64,000 nucleotides of DNA, taken from the NCBI RefSeq assembly GCF_964340395.1, contig NC_135555.1, positions 3,344,501 to 3,408,500 on the forward strand, written 5' to 3'. The notes under the pieces were generated by a model. It saw only the letters and a program-made list of their open reading frames with translations. It did no database searches and was not told where the DNA came from. Positions 1 through 12,570 of the stretch are shown here, in pieces. A program made the position numbers and the translations under genes. The stretch comes from Glandiceps talaboti. Lineage: Eukaryota > Hemichordata > Enteropneusta > Spengelidae. Each line of letters begins with the position of its first letter. The stretch's first letter is position 1.

Positions 1-177
1 AAAGAAATGTGTTATGTTTTGTCCCAGTTACATCATGTTTGGAATAGGCTTGGATGAATATATTGGCTGAGTTTAGAAGAAAGACACAATTTGTACATAT
101 AGTTTGTTTTAAAGTTGTGAACAAAATGGTGAAATCATGTAGCAATTTGATTGTATTTGTCCTTGACCCTGACCTTG

Positions 178-3078
178 ACAGAATAAATGACAACATTGAA
201 CTGAAGGGCATAATAGAAACAGATGAAAAGGGAACAGTAAGTTTTGTTTATTGCTTGAATCGTTTCAATCTAGTTTGGTTCATGTCCAAGTTTATCATTA
301 TATTATATAATGCTTGAACCAAACCTATACAGACTATTATATGTACATTCTGTGGCATTTGATCAAAAGCTGGTAATAGTTTGAACAGTAGCTGATCACT
401 ACCCACAATTTATTCTTGATTTTTTTCCCCTGTAATTTCAAGGATATCGTTATTGTATCTATCTAATCATCAGAAAATTCAGAATGCTGAGAGAAAAAGG
501 ATCCAAAACTTGCATGTGCACACTATCAGGAGTATAATCCATGCTACATTTAGGTCTGTTTTTGTATATGCACCAATTATAGATCATGATGTCATTGGAA
601 AAAGTGTTGCTACTGAAATATCAATGTTATCTCAACTTTTTACCCATTTACTCCTTTTCAATTGATGAGAACCAAATGAAATGTAATATCAAAGATATAA
701 CTCAATTTGCATATTATCCATAGAACTCATTCAATATCATATGTTTTCTTGATGGTAATATTTAATATGTTGACTTTCATTTCAGCATAAAGAAGTTAAA
801 GATCTGTTGAAGAAATATGAAAGATTTAGGGTATGTATAGCATACTAGTTACTTACAATATATTAAGGTAAACGCTTGTCTGTTAATGTAGAAATAGTAC
901 AGTGATAAAATGTGATACTGTAAGCTATCATGTCTGGGGTCACAATGATGATAGTGGAAGTACTTTCAAAGTTCATCCTCAGATTCCTAGTTGACTGATG
1001 TCTGGGGTTACAGGTGATAAGTGACGAGGTAGGGGTTACAGGTGATAAGTGATGAGGTCAGGGGTTACAGGTGATATGTGAAGCTCTTTCAAGATTTGGA
1101 TGTGGATTAGGGGTGACAGAGGTGGTCTTTGAAGAACTTGCAATGGTCATCCTGATTGACTGTGGTCAAAGATCACCCCAACCTTCAAAATTATCCCGAT
1201 CGGCTGGTTCAGAGGTCACAAGTCACAAATTTATGGTTTGCGCTGTCAATATTCATTCTGATTATGTTACCTAATATACTGTATTACAAAGAAATCCAGA
1301 GACATTGTAAATTCTTTACCTAACTCCAAATCCAATACAAATTCTATAATATGATTCCTTTTTTTGAAATTTGAGTTTATAATGCTACGGTAATTTGTAT
1401 TCTTCACTTTAGAACAATAGTGGACAACCATTCTCTATCACAGGGTTTATATCTGGTAACGTTTTCTGTTTGGTATATAGATAGAATACGATTTTGGAAG
1501 GAATTCCTTATATGGTGACCATGTTTTCAAAATTACAATAGTAGAATTTTTTATTTACCAGTCCATCCCCTAAACAAATACCATAGTATGAAATGCTTGA
1601 AATAGATGATACAATCCCAAAGCACTGAAGTCGTCAATGTATGATATGACTAAATGAGGATTTCTTTTGAGAACATGTTTCACAACATGGTATAAAATTT
1701 ATTGACGAGGTTTGCAGTATACATCTTCCCCTCCCCAGTCTTAATAATCTGTGGGACAACAATGAAATAACTGAAATAATGGTACTTTATCTCATATTTT
1801 ATTTCTCTGTGTACAAGGTTGAGTCAAGAGACATGTACATGTATTAGATTCACACACATACATGTATCCTTATAGTCACACAGGGTGCTACATTTATAAA
1901 ACTCAAGGTCATTGATCTGACTATATAGTGATAAGAAAATCAAAGCGCATCTGAGCTGGGTTTGTAGGTCAAAGTTCAAACTAGCCTATATACAATGTGT
2001 ACACTTGACTCTTTAATATAGATAAAAGCACCAATAACTCTTACTAATGTTATTGCTTTACTTTGATATCAGTTTATTTTGACACTAAAATGTTTCACCT
2101 AAATGAGCTTAACTTTGATCAAAAATATATTCATAATTTTATTGCATTACAGTGACACAATAGTTACATCACAAGTTGTAAAAATTATATATTTTCTTTA
2201 TTTTGATAATAACCATAGCTTGGATGCCGTAATCTTGTAAGTTGATTTGCAGTGGCAAGCATGGACGTATATGTACATTATTTTACATATCAGAAACTGC
2301 TGTATGCATTATCACCCCCCCCCCCCCAATAATGACCATTTGAATATCAGTAGTCTACTTACAAAAATGACTTTTTACCCTTACACCCTTTCTTACATAC
2401 ATTACATCCTTCAAGTTTGCCGAAAATGCAATTATAAAATTGAAGAAGAAAAAATAGTTTGACACCTGTGAGCATGCAGTTTGAATGTCCCATTGAATGG
2501 AGTTGAACCCTTTCTGTACCACCATATTACTATATACTACTACCAGTATAGTGTGACCAAACACAATGATACAGTTGCACTTCACTTTGCATGTCAAAAA
2601 ATTATGCAATGAAACTCTCTTTCTGTAAGTCCAAATATTTATTGCAATCAAATTGATCATATTCCACAGGGTGCTGTACAGAACCTCAACCTTAAATTTG
2701 ACAAGGAAAGAAGTTCAGCTAAGAAAGCTTTGGAAGAAGCAGAGGAGAAAGTTGATTCCAATCTCCTTGGTGAGTTGATCTTGTGTGCATTATTTTCACT
2801 AATGGTATAACATAAAAATTGTGTACATGTAAAGAAAAATAAGGTCACTGGTGCATGTAGAATTGGTATGTAATCTGTTGTAAGGCTATCAAATGTATGT
2901 GTACTGTCATAAAGGAGTATGTTGTCATTGGCAGATCAAAAAGTTTGTAACTCACAACTGTGGCTTGGTTTTTTTTTGTATGCATATGTGTGTGTGTGTC
3001 TGTGTCTGTGTCTGTGTCTGTGTCTGTGTCTGTGTCTGCATCTGTCTGCCTGCCTGCGTCACAACTGCTGCTTGTGTA

Positions 3079-3111
<33 letters not shown>

Positions 3112-5999
3112 CTCTGTGTCTCTGTGTGTATCTGTGTGTATCTGTGCATGACATCTGACCTTAAACAAAAGAATTATGTGCATTATTAATGACCTGTCAA
3201 ATGGTAATTTTTTGGCATTGTAGGTCTGCGAACTGAGGTTGAGAAACTAGATGACATTCTACAGAAACAAAGGAAACAGCTGAAAGTACTGCGAAGTTAC
3301 AAAGATAAAGAGTATCCTGTCAAAGCTATGAAGATCAATGAATTACAGAAACAAATTGAAAGACTGTCTGTTGAGCATGAAGTATGTAAACATTTAATCT
3401 TTTTAGTTGATTTTTAGCTCTGTACACATTAGTAGTATCTAATATTATATTCTGCTGTTCTGTGGTAAGATGCAGAGTTCTTTGCTTTCATTTTTTTGGA
3501 AGGATGTGTGGTGACAGGGCCAATATGTGTGTGTCAATGAAAAATTGCAGTTTATGATAGAATCATGATCTCAAAGGAGAGAACTGACAAATTCATGTCA
3601 GTAATTATTAATCATTCATTGAAGGTAAATGATTTGCACAAGTTCAAGTTCTTTCATGTGTACGTGACTTGAGTGATAATAATCTTTACAGTCCGAGTAT
3701 GGGTGTTGCGAACTGAGGCTGTACATTGGAAGGGCCTGACTATAGGAATGCCTGTAAGCCATACTACCGAGGTCCGCAAACCCATATCCGGGCCATAAAG
3801 ATTTTATCATATGTAGTGGCATGGAAATATCATTTGAATCCCACAATCACATATATTGACTGTGAAATATTATTTTATTTACAAAAATGTAAAATAGTGA
3901 AATCACTAAGCAAATGGTCCTTTGATATCGATAAATGTGCCACTTCCCATATTTGGCAAAGTGTGCCGGGGCGTGATGAGAAAAAATTGTTGCCTGGGTT
4001 AGTTGCATGTGCTCTCTATTGAATTGCATTGGAAATGATACTGGGTATGGTAATAGATTAACTATGACTAGAATAAGATCATGAAACATGTCAACTTTAC
4101 AATAAATACATACCATCTTGTCATTTCCTTCTTTCATTTCAGGATGAACTAAATGAGCTTGAAAGCATCATAAAAATTGAAAAAGAGAAATTTGACAAAG
4201 CTGATCAAGATATGGAACACCAGATCAAATCTGATATTACAGAAAAAGCCATAGGTGCTATGCATGATACTCTCAAAGACATGGCATTGCAGAATATGGT
4301 TATGGAAAAGGTGGGTGCTGTGAATTATGGAGCACATTCCAATTACTAGTAATGCAGCCATAGCTGACAGGCATGTTTCATATTATTAAGATGTTGACAA
4401 GTAAGGCTCAGTATAAAATGACAGATTCCAGGACACCATAGATGTGGTCACCAATAATTTATGCTTTCTACAACTGTGATTACTTTGGCAAGCTAACTGC
4501 ATTGATGCCATACTGTCTGTCTGTCTTTCTTTCACTTTTTAAATGATCTTTATTGGTCAAAATAAATTCAGAAATTTGTTGAATGGTTGGCTATTGAACA
4601 CTGCCCTACTGTTAAAGCATGAGAAAACCAGAGTACCCATAGGAAAATGTAATTTGACATATGGGTTGACAGTTTATGTGTTTAAACTTCTGATAGCTGG
4701 GAGTGATATCAATCTGTGTTCAGTCAGATATACTGATAGTGATATTATGCCAATAACATGTACAGTTTGTTCAAGGCATTGTGGAATACACTAAAACATT
4801 GTATACATGATTATAAGTTATCTACAGAGTTCTCAAAGATATAGTAAGGGTCCGGGATTCCCTTTGTCATGATATGACATGTAGACAAGATATGCCCCCC
4901 CCCCCCTTCTGTTTTTTTTACAATACGACTGACATAATAAAGCATGTAAATCACAGAAAATCTTACTATCATGTTTGCCATAAAAAACTCAATCAAAAGA
5001 GTACAGTCTCATGATTTCCAGGATAAATGCAAATCGCTGCTTCCGTCTTGTAGTCCAGTGTCAATAGTAAACATACTCTATTCTAATTCATACATCAGAT
5101 CCAAAAGTCTTACATTAATGAGAAATACAGTCAATGTATAATAGCAGCAGATGAAAGATGTACACACGATGAAAGTCAGACATCAAGATAGATTATTACA
5201 ACAAGATAGATTACTACAACCAATATTATGTATGACATGTCTTGAAATCAGAATCTTAAATTCTTTCTTTCAGGAAATTGAGGAACATCAGAGAAAAATA
5301 GTAGAACTTGAAGAATACAACAAAACTTTGGAAGAGGAAGTGAAAGCATTATTAAGAGATCCCAAGACTGATTTACGAAAACAGGTCTATCCACATCTCT
5401 ATCCTCAAGAACCTAAGTAAGTACATCCATATCTTTAGAGAAAGGCTTGTTGCTTAGTAAGGCAGCACCTTATATCAAATCATGGAAATATGACAGATGC
5501 AACACAACAGCTTATATCATTGTGGATATTGTAGGCAAGCCTGTAATCAAGCTATTTGGGTGAAGTCAGACTGAAAATTAAATTTCAAAGGAACCTGATT
5601 CACTTTTGACATTGTAATTATTAGTATTTACTGGATATACAGGGGCTGAAAAAGCTAAGAGCTAAGAGGTAGTGCCTCAAACAATCTAGTTAAGACTAGA
5701 TTCTGTTAAATCCTGAAAAAGTCACAATTGTATCCATGTCTTCTGTCAGCGTTAATTGTTCAGATCAAATTCATTTGCTAAATCAGTGTGAAATGATACT
5801 AAATTAAAATGAATATCTATTAAATGACTGTTTACAGTTCTTATTTGAAATTGTACACAAATATTTGCTTTCAGTCCAAACACAAAACTTGTGAATAAGA
5901 TTTTCTTACTGAGATCTACTTTGTTTCTGTATTTTCAGATGTACTCCAGACATGGATGTTATTTTAGATATTCCAACTCAAGAATGGTTGCCTATATAA
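178..5999 (+). CDS. Coiled-coil protein, C20orf96/DUF4618-like (3' part; gene starts left of window)
   Basis: Exons joined by GT-AG signals with matching phases: about 178-240 (left edge uncertain), 786-830, 2670-2769, 3224-3381, 4143-4310, 5274-5416 and 5939-5999 (stop TAA 5997-5999). The product is almost entirely heptad-like coiled coil rich in K, E, L and Q. It includes the segment RSYKDKEYPVKAMKI in the fourth exon and a short globular tail with DPKTDLRKQVYPHLYPQEPK followed by CTPDMDVILDIPTQEWLPI. That layout resembles the C20orf96 family (DUF4618), recalled from family knowledge and not searched; no function is assigned there. Between 240 and 786 a stretch near 436-530 has a weakly coiled-coil-like ORF (QKIQNAERKRIQNL) but no convincing splice pair, so I left it out. 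The start codon lies upstream of the window. Exon structure is well supported; family name is moderate. Confidence 0.75.
2989..3145 (+). repeat. TG/TGTGTC microsatellite
   Basis: A (TGTGTC)n array followed by (TG)n and imperfect TGTGTCTC units, interrupted by about 45 bp. It lies in an intron of the coiled-coil gene. Confidence 0.9.
3690..4050 (+). repeat. Dispersed repeat family A, copy 1
   Basis: About 350 bp similar over its length to 32467-32820: shared blocks are AAACCCATATCC-GGCCATA, ATGTAGTGGCATG, CAAAGTGTGC-GGG, and GTGC(T/C)CTCTATTGAATT. It lies in an intron of the coiled-coil gene. Neither inverted ends nor coding are seen. Confidence 0.65.
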
Positions 6000-6488
6000 G
6001 TTGTGCTGTTGACAAGATTTTATTTGAAATACAACACATGTATTTATCATAATAGTCAAACAAATAGAAACTTTAATTTATCAGAATCCGTCTAACTTCA
6101 TGATATCTTGGCTGTGTATAATAGCGACAAGATAAACCGTCCATACTCCTTTTCACAGACCGTGTAGATACATTTGTACATGTCTATATATGGTCCTCTT
6201 GGTGTGTTAGTGAAAAAACAGCAAATTTTGGGCCAAACTTTGAATGAGAGTGATTTTTACGAATACATATTAGTATTTTATAAAGTATTTTGTATAAAAT
6301 TTAATAACTAGTACCACTATACTGTACATAAAGATATGTTTAATAATAGTATGTAGAATAGTGGTTTTATGATAGTCTCATTAATGCTACTGATGTGCAT
6401 CATCACAAATATTTTTAGCAAAAACTATTCACTTTTGTATATACTGTGACATACTTATGAAGTACTGTATACAATTTGTATATACCGG

Positions 6489-6553
<65 letters not shown>

Positions 6554-6650
6554 AACACATGCATTTTGTATAGTATTATTTGTGTATGATGTGGACAGCA
6601 ATTTTCTAACTTTGAGATGTAAAATAAAGTGGAAAAAAAAGGTATTTATC
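6000..6650 (+). other. 3'UTR of the coiled-coil gene with AC repeat and AATAAA
   Basis: AT-rich non-coding sequence after the stop codon. It contains a pure (AC)n tract of about 61 bp and a canonical AATAAA at 6623-6628, the first good polyadenylation signal downstream of the stop. The end of the transcript is inferred from that signal. Confidence 0.5.
6491..6551 (+). repeat. (AC)n microsatellite
   Basis: About 30 uninterrupted AC units in the coiled-coil gene's 3'UTR. Confidence 0.95.
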
Positions 6651-8237
6651 ACCTGAAAATTTGTGATTGCAAGTTGTCAATTTATACTTCAGTTGTGATG
6701 TATATATGGTCATAGTATTTGTCAGAGGTTAGCTCTCTTCAGACAGCTGTGTATATTAACTCATATGAGTCCATTTCGGGGGGGGGGGGGGGGTTGTAAT
6801 CTACAACATAATATCAGACGGAGGAAAGTGTGAAAATAGTGACAGCTAAATTGCTATGAAGACAAATGTCCAAAGCCAAAAGTTCTAATCAGTTTCTCCG
6901 GCAGTGATGATGATTTATAGAGGTATTTTTCACTATGGTTTAGTCACCCTGGTAACAGATGGGGGGGGGGGGGGATCTTGTAAATCTTTGAACACTTACA
7001 TAGATTTCCATACCTGGTACTACCATGATTAGAGGGGAAACCCCATTGAAAATATAAGTGAAATCTGGTAGATTCTATACCTACTATCTGCTTAATAAAA
7101 TCACAAACCTGGAGCATAATGTAAATGATGGCTTACTACATTTTATTATCCAATAATCTTGTGTTCCAAAGTCTGTTGTGAAGTGATGCAAATTTGAACA
7201 AAATATACACAACAAAATATTTCTACAATCTACTGCTATATGTTATAATCTATTCATTGTGTACCTCAAGTACAGATAAGTATACCAGTTCCCTTTAATT
7301 GGCAGGCAAATAAATTGTCATATAAAAATTGTACTTCCACAAATGTAACAGTTTTGAACAGTATAATTCAAAGCTCATTTGTTTAAACACAAAATATATT
7401 TAAAAAAATTTGTCCCAAAGAGAAGAGTTGCACAATGTTTCATTGGTTCACAATTACAAGAATTTGTATGATTCAGAGAATAACATGAATCCGTACAAAA
7501 AGAAGCAAATTATATGATCATGGATACGTTTTTATACATCATTTTATACTCTCACTTTTAATATTTTCAAGAACTTTGCTCTCCATCTACTATCCATGGT
7601 TTTGAATATCTTCTCACATGTAGAGAGATCCTGAGATTCAGTTCCACATATAACCTCTGGACTATGTCCCAAAAATTCATTTATCACTTTCACAAAATTG
7701 AAGTTTCAATTGAAGCAATAAAAAGATATATGAACAAGATATAACTAAAATTTTCACATTAAAGAATTTCTTCAACTAAATATAAACCAATTTGTCAAAC
7801 ATAGGAAGTTTCTTGGCTTTTACTGGTACTGTGAATATGTACATCTACATGAAATGTCGGGGAAACTTGAAATTCGTTTTTTTGAATGTGAGTTATTATG
7901 TCAAGAGTGCATAAAACTGCTCTTATCAAATGATGAAGCAATGCATGTCTCCACACTTCCAACATGCGGTGTCACCTCTTTCCCGTTATCATGTAATTGT
8001 ATTATTTCCTTGTATATTGTATGTTTAAATATTGGGAAATAAATCATATATTATATTATTATTATTATTGTTATAGACAATAGATTTACATTGTCTATGC
8101 TGTTATACAATATGAAATTGTATGTTGATGAGAATGGTTAAATTGTCAGATATCATTGGACATGTAGTATTTTGGTTTTCCGTCTGCAAGGGAGTTTCTT
8201 GATAGTTATTCACATATTTCTTGCAAAGATGACATCT
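6651..8237. other. Intergenic, between two converging genes
   Basis: No coding stretch of note. It contains two poly-G runs (about 6778-6794 and 6961-6974) and, at about 7910-7985, a fragment related to the small inverted-repeat element at 24.7 kb. The 3'UTR of the TRIM-NHL gene on the minus strand must lie in the right part. Confidence 0.5.
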
Positions 8238-10461
8238 TCACTGGATGAACACTTTAACGCAGCTATTTCCTCCATCTACTACTATGACTTTACCAAATGG
8301 TTCATCATCTGTTACACAAACTCCATATGGACGGCTCAGCCCATCTCCATCACTATCAACACGGCCTACATATTTACCACCAGATTCAAACTTAACAACT
8401 CTGTTATTGCCTTGATCTGCAACATATACAAAGCCATGCTTATCCACACATACTCCGTATGGAGAACTCAGCTGACCATCACCACTTCCCATGGCACCAA
8501 AGGAATACAGGAAGAGACCATCACCATTGAATACTTGAATTCGGTGGTTACCAAGATCAGACACGTAGACATTGCCAGTGTCATCAATGCAGAGAAACCA
8601 TGGAGACGTTACCTGCCCATCCTTGTTGCCATGACAACCAAAAGATTTTATATGACTTCCATCTTGGTTGAAGATGAGAATACAATTTGCAGAATGATCT
8701 GCAACATAAACTCTGCCATTGACAGGGTTTATGTCAATCCCATATGTACTCTGGAATTTTCCTTTTCCAAAACATCTGATTAATTTACCATTCTCATCAC
8801 ATACAAGAACCTGTTTGTATGTATGTATTATCAGTAATAAAGACATTACCATCTGCTGAAACAGCTGCATCTAGTGGATTAAATCTATTTCCAATATTTG
8901 TAACCTGAAACACACTCTGGTGATTTCCACCTTGACTGAAAGATTGTAATCTGTAGTTGGAATAATCACAAACTAAAACATTTCTGTTTTGAGTTAGTGT
9001 TACACCATATGGGTTTCTCAGCTGCCCTATCCCTGACCCTTGCACTCCAAACTTAGACACCAACCCTTTCTTTGGAATAACTTTAACTCTAACTGGTGAT
9101 CCCTGTACTGGTTTCTTACATATTGATACTGATAGTTCATGTTCTCCCTCTATTGCTCCACAAGTTTTCACAGTCAGTGTTCCATCTTTATTATCATTTA
9201 TTTCTACTTTCTGAGTGCTGTTATCAGGTGTCTTCATCACTGCCACAACGTCCACTCCTCTTAGAACCGTTTTCCTGCCACTTGATTCATTTGTTAAAGT
9301 AACAGTGATATCCTCATTAACTCTGCCAAACTGAGGAATATCTGTTAATTTATACATTTCGTTTGCTGTAAGAACATCTCCAATCTTCTTATCTGTACAG
9401 AAATCACTGCAAGGTATGAATTCCATGTAGTCGTTCTCTGATGGAGCAGCAGTTGTTTCCACTTTCAATAACTCATCTACTTGAGTCGATATGCCTTTCT
9501 TTGCCGACATCAACTGTGCAGCATTTCCATACTGTATTAACTTCTCAGCATAGTCACTGACATTCGACAGGTCATTTTCAGCACCTTCTAGTTCTTTCAG
9601 TTCAGCGTTTAGGTTCATCCTCCTGGTATCATATTCATCTTTCAACTCTGCCAGTAGTTGAACACCATTTTCACGTATCAGGCAAGTGATTTCCGCAATG
9701 GTCTTTTCGACGTGTTCGTTCACTTTCTTTTCCTCTGTCTTGAAACATTTTTCCAATGCTTCCAGCACTTCTTTCACTTTCAGTTTGCTGTCTTTAGCTT
9801 CGATTTCTTTTACTTTCACTTTGTCAATTACACCCGTCAAATCTTTACTGTAGTCGCTGGCTGCATCTTTCACACATCTGTATTTATGGTCAGGTCTAGG
9901 GTGATCTAATGCTGTACATTTCAGACAGATTGTTCCATTACACGTATCGCAGTAGAATTCGACCTGATATTCTGGATGATGACTACAGTACAATGGCGGT
10001 TGGACTGAGACAGGGTCTTCGACTTTTACAGCGTTGTACTCATCCAGGGTAACAACGCGATGTGTTCGCGTTGTTGGCAAATTTCTGTGAGCTGCTGAAC
10101 AATTACTGCAAAGTTCAACACCACATTCGATACAGTATGCTGTACACGCCCCCTTTCTGCATCCCGCACACTTGTCCGATTCTCCGGATGTTTCGTCTCG
10201 TTTTTTGAACATTTCAACTAAGTGATCGACAAAGAAGTTGTTAGCAATACCTGACAAACTGCCACCCGGAAGTCGATAAGTACGCCGACATGTCGGGCAG
10301 GTAATACTGTCACTTCCCTTCACGATTTTCTCCAGACAAGATTCACAAAAGTTGTGTAGACACGGTAGACATTTAGCATTCTTGTATCGTTCTGAACAAA
10401 TTGTACAGAGGAGGAAATTCTGACTGATTTGTTCAAGAAACTGTGACTCTTTGGAAGCCAT
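8238..10461 (-). CDS. TRIM-NHL protein (RING, two B-boxes, coiled coil, filamin, NHL), frame split by 4 bp
   Basis: A single-exon gene of the TRIM2/3-like class; members are usually E3 ubiquitin ligases, some RNA-binding through NHL. From ATG at 10461 (context AACCATGG) the first frame runs 554 codons: RING at about residues 19-59 (CTIC, then CLPCLHNFCESC, then CPTC), B-box 1 at about 96-140, B-box 2 at about 157-200 (CSHH, then CDTC), coiled coil about 205-340, filamin/ABP280 domain about 370-460, then NHL repeats. At 8797-8870 the frame ends (TGTATGTGA), while the second frame continues the NHL propeller to a stop at 8238. The switch sits on a tandem tetranucleotide (GTAT/ATAC) at 8816-8828. 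With one unit fewer, the NHL repeat reads through as DNTYKQVLVCDENGK and the protein would be about 739 residues. This is either an assembly or sequencing slip, a polymorphism, or a real truncation to 554 residues with an incomplete propeller. All RING and B-box cysteines that I checked are present. Such intronless TRIM-NHL genes are often multicopy in marine invertebrates (family knowledge). Confidence 0.9.
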
Positions 10462-10503
10462 GGTTCTACCAATGTTGTGTCAACATGAAGCAAGGGTCGC
10501 GCA

Positions 10504-10511
10504 TCACGTGA
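10504..10511. promoter_or_regulatory. Palindromic E-box TCACGTGA upstream of the TRIM-NHL gene
   Basis: An 8-bp perfect palindrome, 43 bp upstream of the TRIM-NHL ATG, in a locally CpG-containing stretch. It fits the USF/TFE bHLH-ZIP consensus. A promoter role is inferred from position only. Confidence 0.3.
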
Positions 10512-10569
10512 CTAGATTCTACGAATCGTTCCGATTGCGAATGCAGTGTGTGATTCTACATGTATATGG

Positions 10570-12235
10570 CCTTTTCATTCAGTGATCTATCAGAGGGTGG
10601 GTGACATAAATAGTTTAGTTGCACAAAACGATGTTTGAATTCAGACCACCAAACAGTTTGCTGGGCTGAGCATTTTTTTAATCCATAGCAAACAGAAAGA
10701 AAGATTCTTCACCTTTCCCTCCATCCATGGTAACTTTCAGAACGGTTCCAAAAACAAAGGGAAAATACACCATACCTAAATTAAATCACTTCGACTGCCT
10801 GAGCAAAGTTACGAACTAAACTCAATTTCAGCTTTGTATTTTCAAACAAATTTTTGAGATATGATTACAATTTAAAGTAAAATTTTGATTAAATAGTAAT
10901 CATATCTGTGAAACTTTGTTTGAAAACACAAGTAGGAATTGACTTTCGAGTTTAGTTAATATTTCAGCCAATCTATTTTGCTTGTACTCCAGGATCATGT
11001 GACCATAAAATCAATATTATGTTGTTGGGTTTAAGTCTTTAATTTCTCTTAATCTTTGGAGTGTTTGTTTCACATAGATTTCAGACTACTGAGATGTCAA
11101 GGGCGTTTCCAGGATGTACTTATCATACATTAATTCATCCCAAATAAAATATCAAGGCAGAGACATGGAAATTTCATATCTCTGTAAAAAGTCAATATGT
11201 CATGCATCAGTCAACTTCAAGTCATGTACATTCAGTCAAATGCTACCCTAATACCTCAGATTCTTGCCACCCAGACATTTTTTACTTTACACTTGGTGCA
11301 GGGAGTGCATATATATACAGGTAGGTATCTGAAATTCATCTTTATATGTGCAAGACTTGCATCACTTATAATTCAGATTTATGCCTATAGGTCTCATGTT
11401 GTGGAATGTTTTGTTCTGCATCAACTTAGACTTGATGTAGATTTATCTCTCCAGGAAATAAACGGTATTTTCATAAACTTCGTTTTTAGTCATTTCATGA
11501 TTTCAAATCACATAAATTTTGCTCTATTGCCCCAAGTAACACCAAATTGAAACTTTTTTTCACCTCTCGTTTTTTCACTGAGAACTAAAGAACAGTCATT
11601 ATCATATTTGCTTGACTGCCACCAAATTATAATACATAATCCAAGGATAGTGACAGCTCTTCCTGCCAAAGGGAGTGCATGAGGTTCTTTCAAAGGGAAG
11701 CAACCTACCGAACTGTCTGGGTGTAACTAGGGATGGGACAATGTGATATTGCACTTAATTGATGTACTACAAATTACACACTAACATATAGATAATGTAT
11801 GACGTCCACATTTTCATTACTTTTGTAAGTATAGTGGATAGTTTGTTTGGTTGGTTTCAAGCTCCTTGATGTTCAAACGAGATTTTCTATTACACAGGGT
11901 CGAATGTGGGAAGGTGGCGATCAGCTGGAACAAAACAAATGAGACAAAACGATGGAAATAGAGGTAAATAAAGACACTTTCACCACATCAGGTTGCTAAA
12001 AGACTGCCTTCAGTTACTTAATTAATAGCTGAGAGCCATATTTGTTTCTTCTTCTCCCCATTCTCATTATAGTGTTACAACAAACCTACACCCTGGAAAA
12101 GGGTAGTATGGCATGGTTGGTACCAATAACTTCAATATGGAGTAGATCCAACTCAAATATCAAAGAATCACACATCAAACCTCTCTACACAACATCAAAG
12201 AAACAAAACTCTTATTATCATTTACAATATAATAT
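10570..12235. other. Intergenic, TRIM-NHL to COX4
   Basis: AT-rich sequence with only short unconvincing ORFs, such as 117 codons at 11197-11550 with no domain signal. I see no gene, RNA gene or clear mobile element here. Confidence 0.45.
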
Positions 12236-12241
12236 TTTATT
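12236..12241 (-). terminator. Polyadenylation signal AATAAA for COX4
   Basis: AATAAA on the minus strand, about 330 bp past the COX4 stop codon. It is the first canonical signal in that direction. Confidence 0.5.
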
Positions 12242-12570
12242 TTCATGAATTTGTTTGTGAACATGTACCACTAAACAGGTACTCCAAAGCAAACCTAGTA
12301 AAAATTAATAATACTTCCAAAAACTGTAATCGATTTGAGATTTACACGTTGTAGATGTAGACATTAAACCGAAACACCACGCACACATCATTTCTAGGTT
12401 AGATAGGAGCAAAAAACGAATGCTGTCTACAGAGAAATTGAATTTGCAGCACTTGAATGAACTAAGAGGTTTCTATTACAGTTGCATTCCCTGAAACATG
12501 TATGACAGATTTTGTTAGTCTTTGGTCGATATGAAATGAATGCTTAACTTCTACTCCATATTAAAATGGG

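Noticed and set aside
1000-1085. Three GGGGTTACAGGTGATA repeats as a regulatory cluster
   Set aside because: They look like a short, diverged tandem duplication of about 34 bp in an intron; no known factor site is implied.
8172-8783. 203-codon plus-strand ORF
   Set aside because: It is antisense to the NHL part of the TRIM gene, whose minus-strand frame has clear domain repeats.
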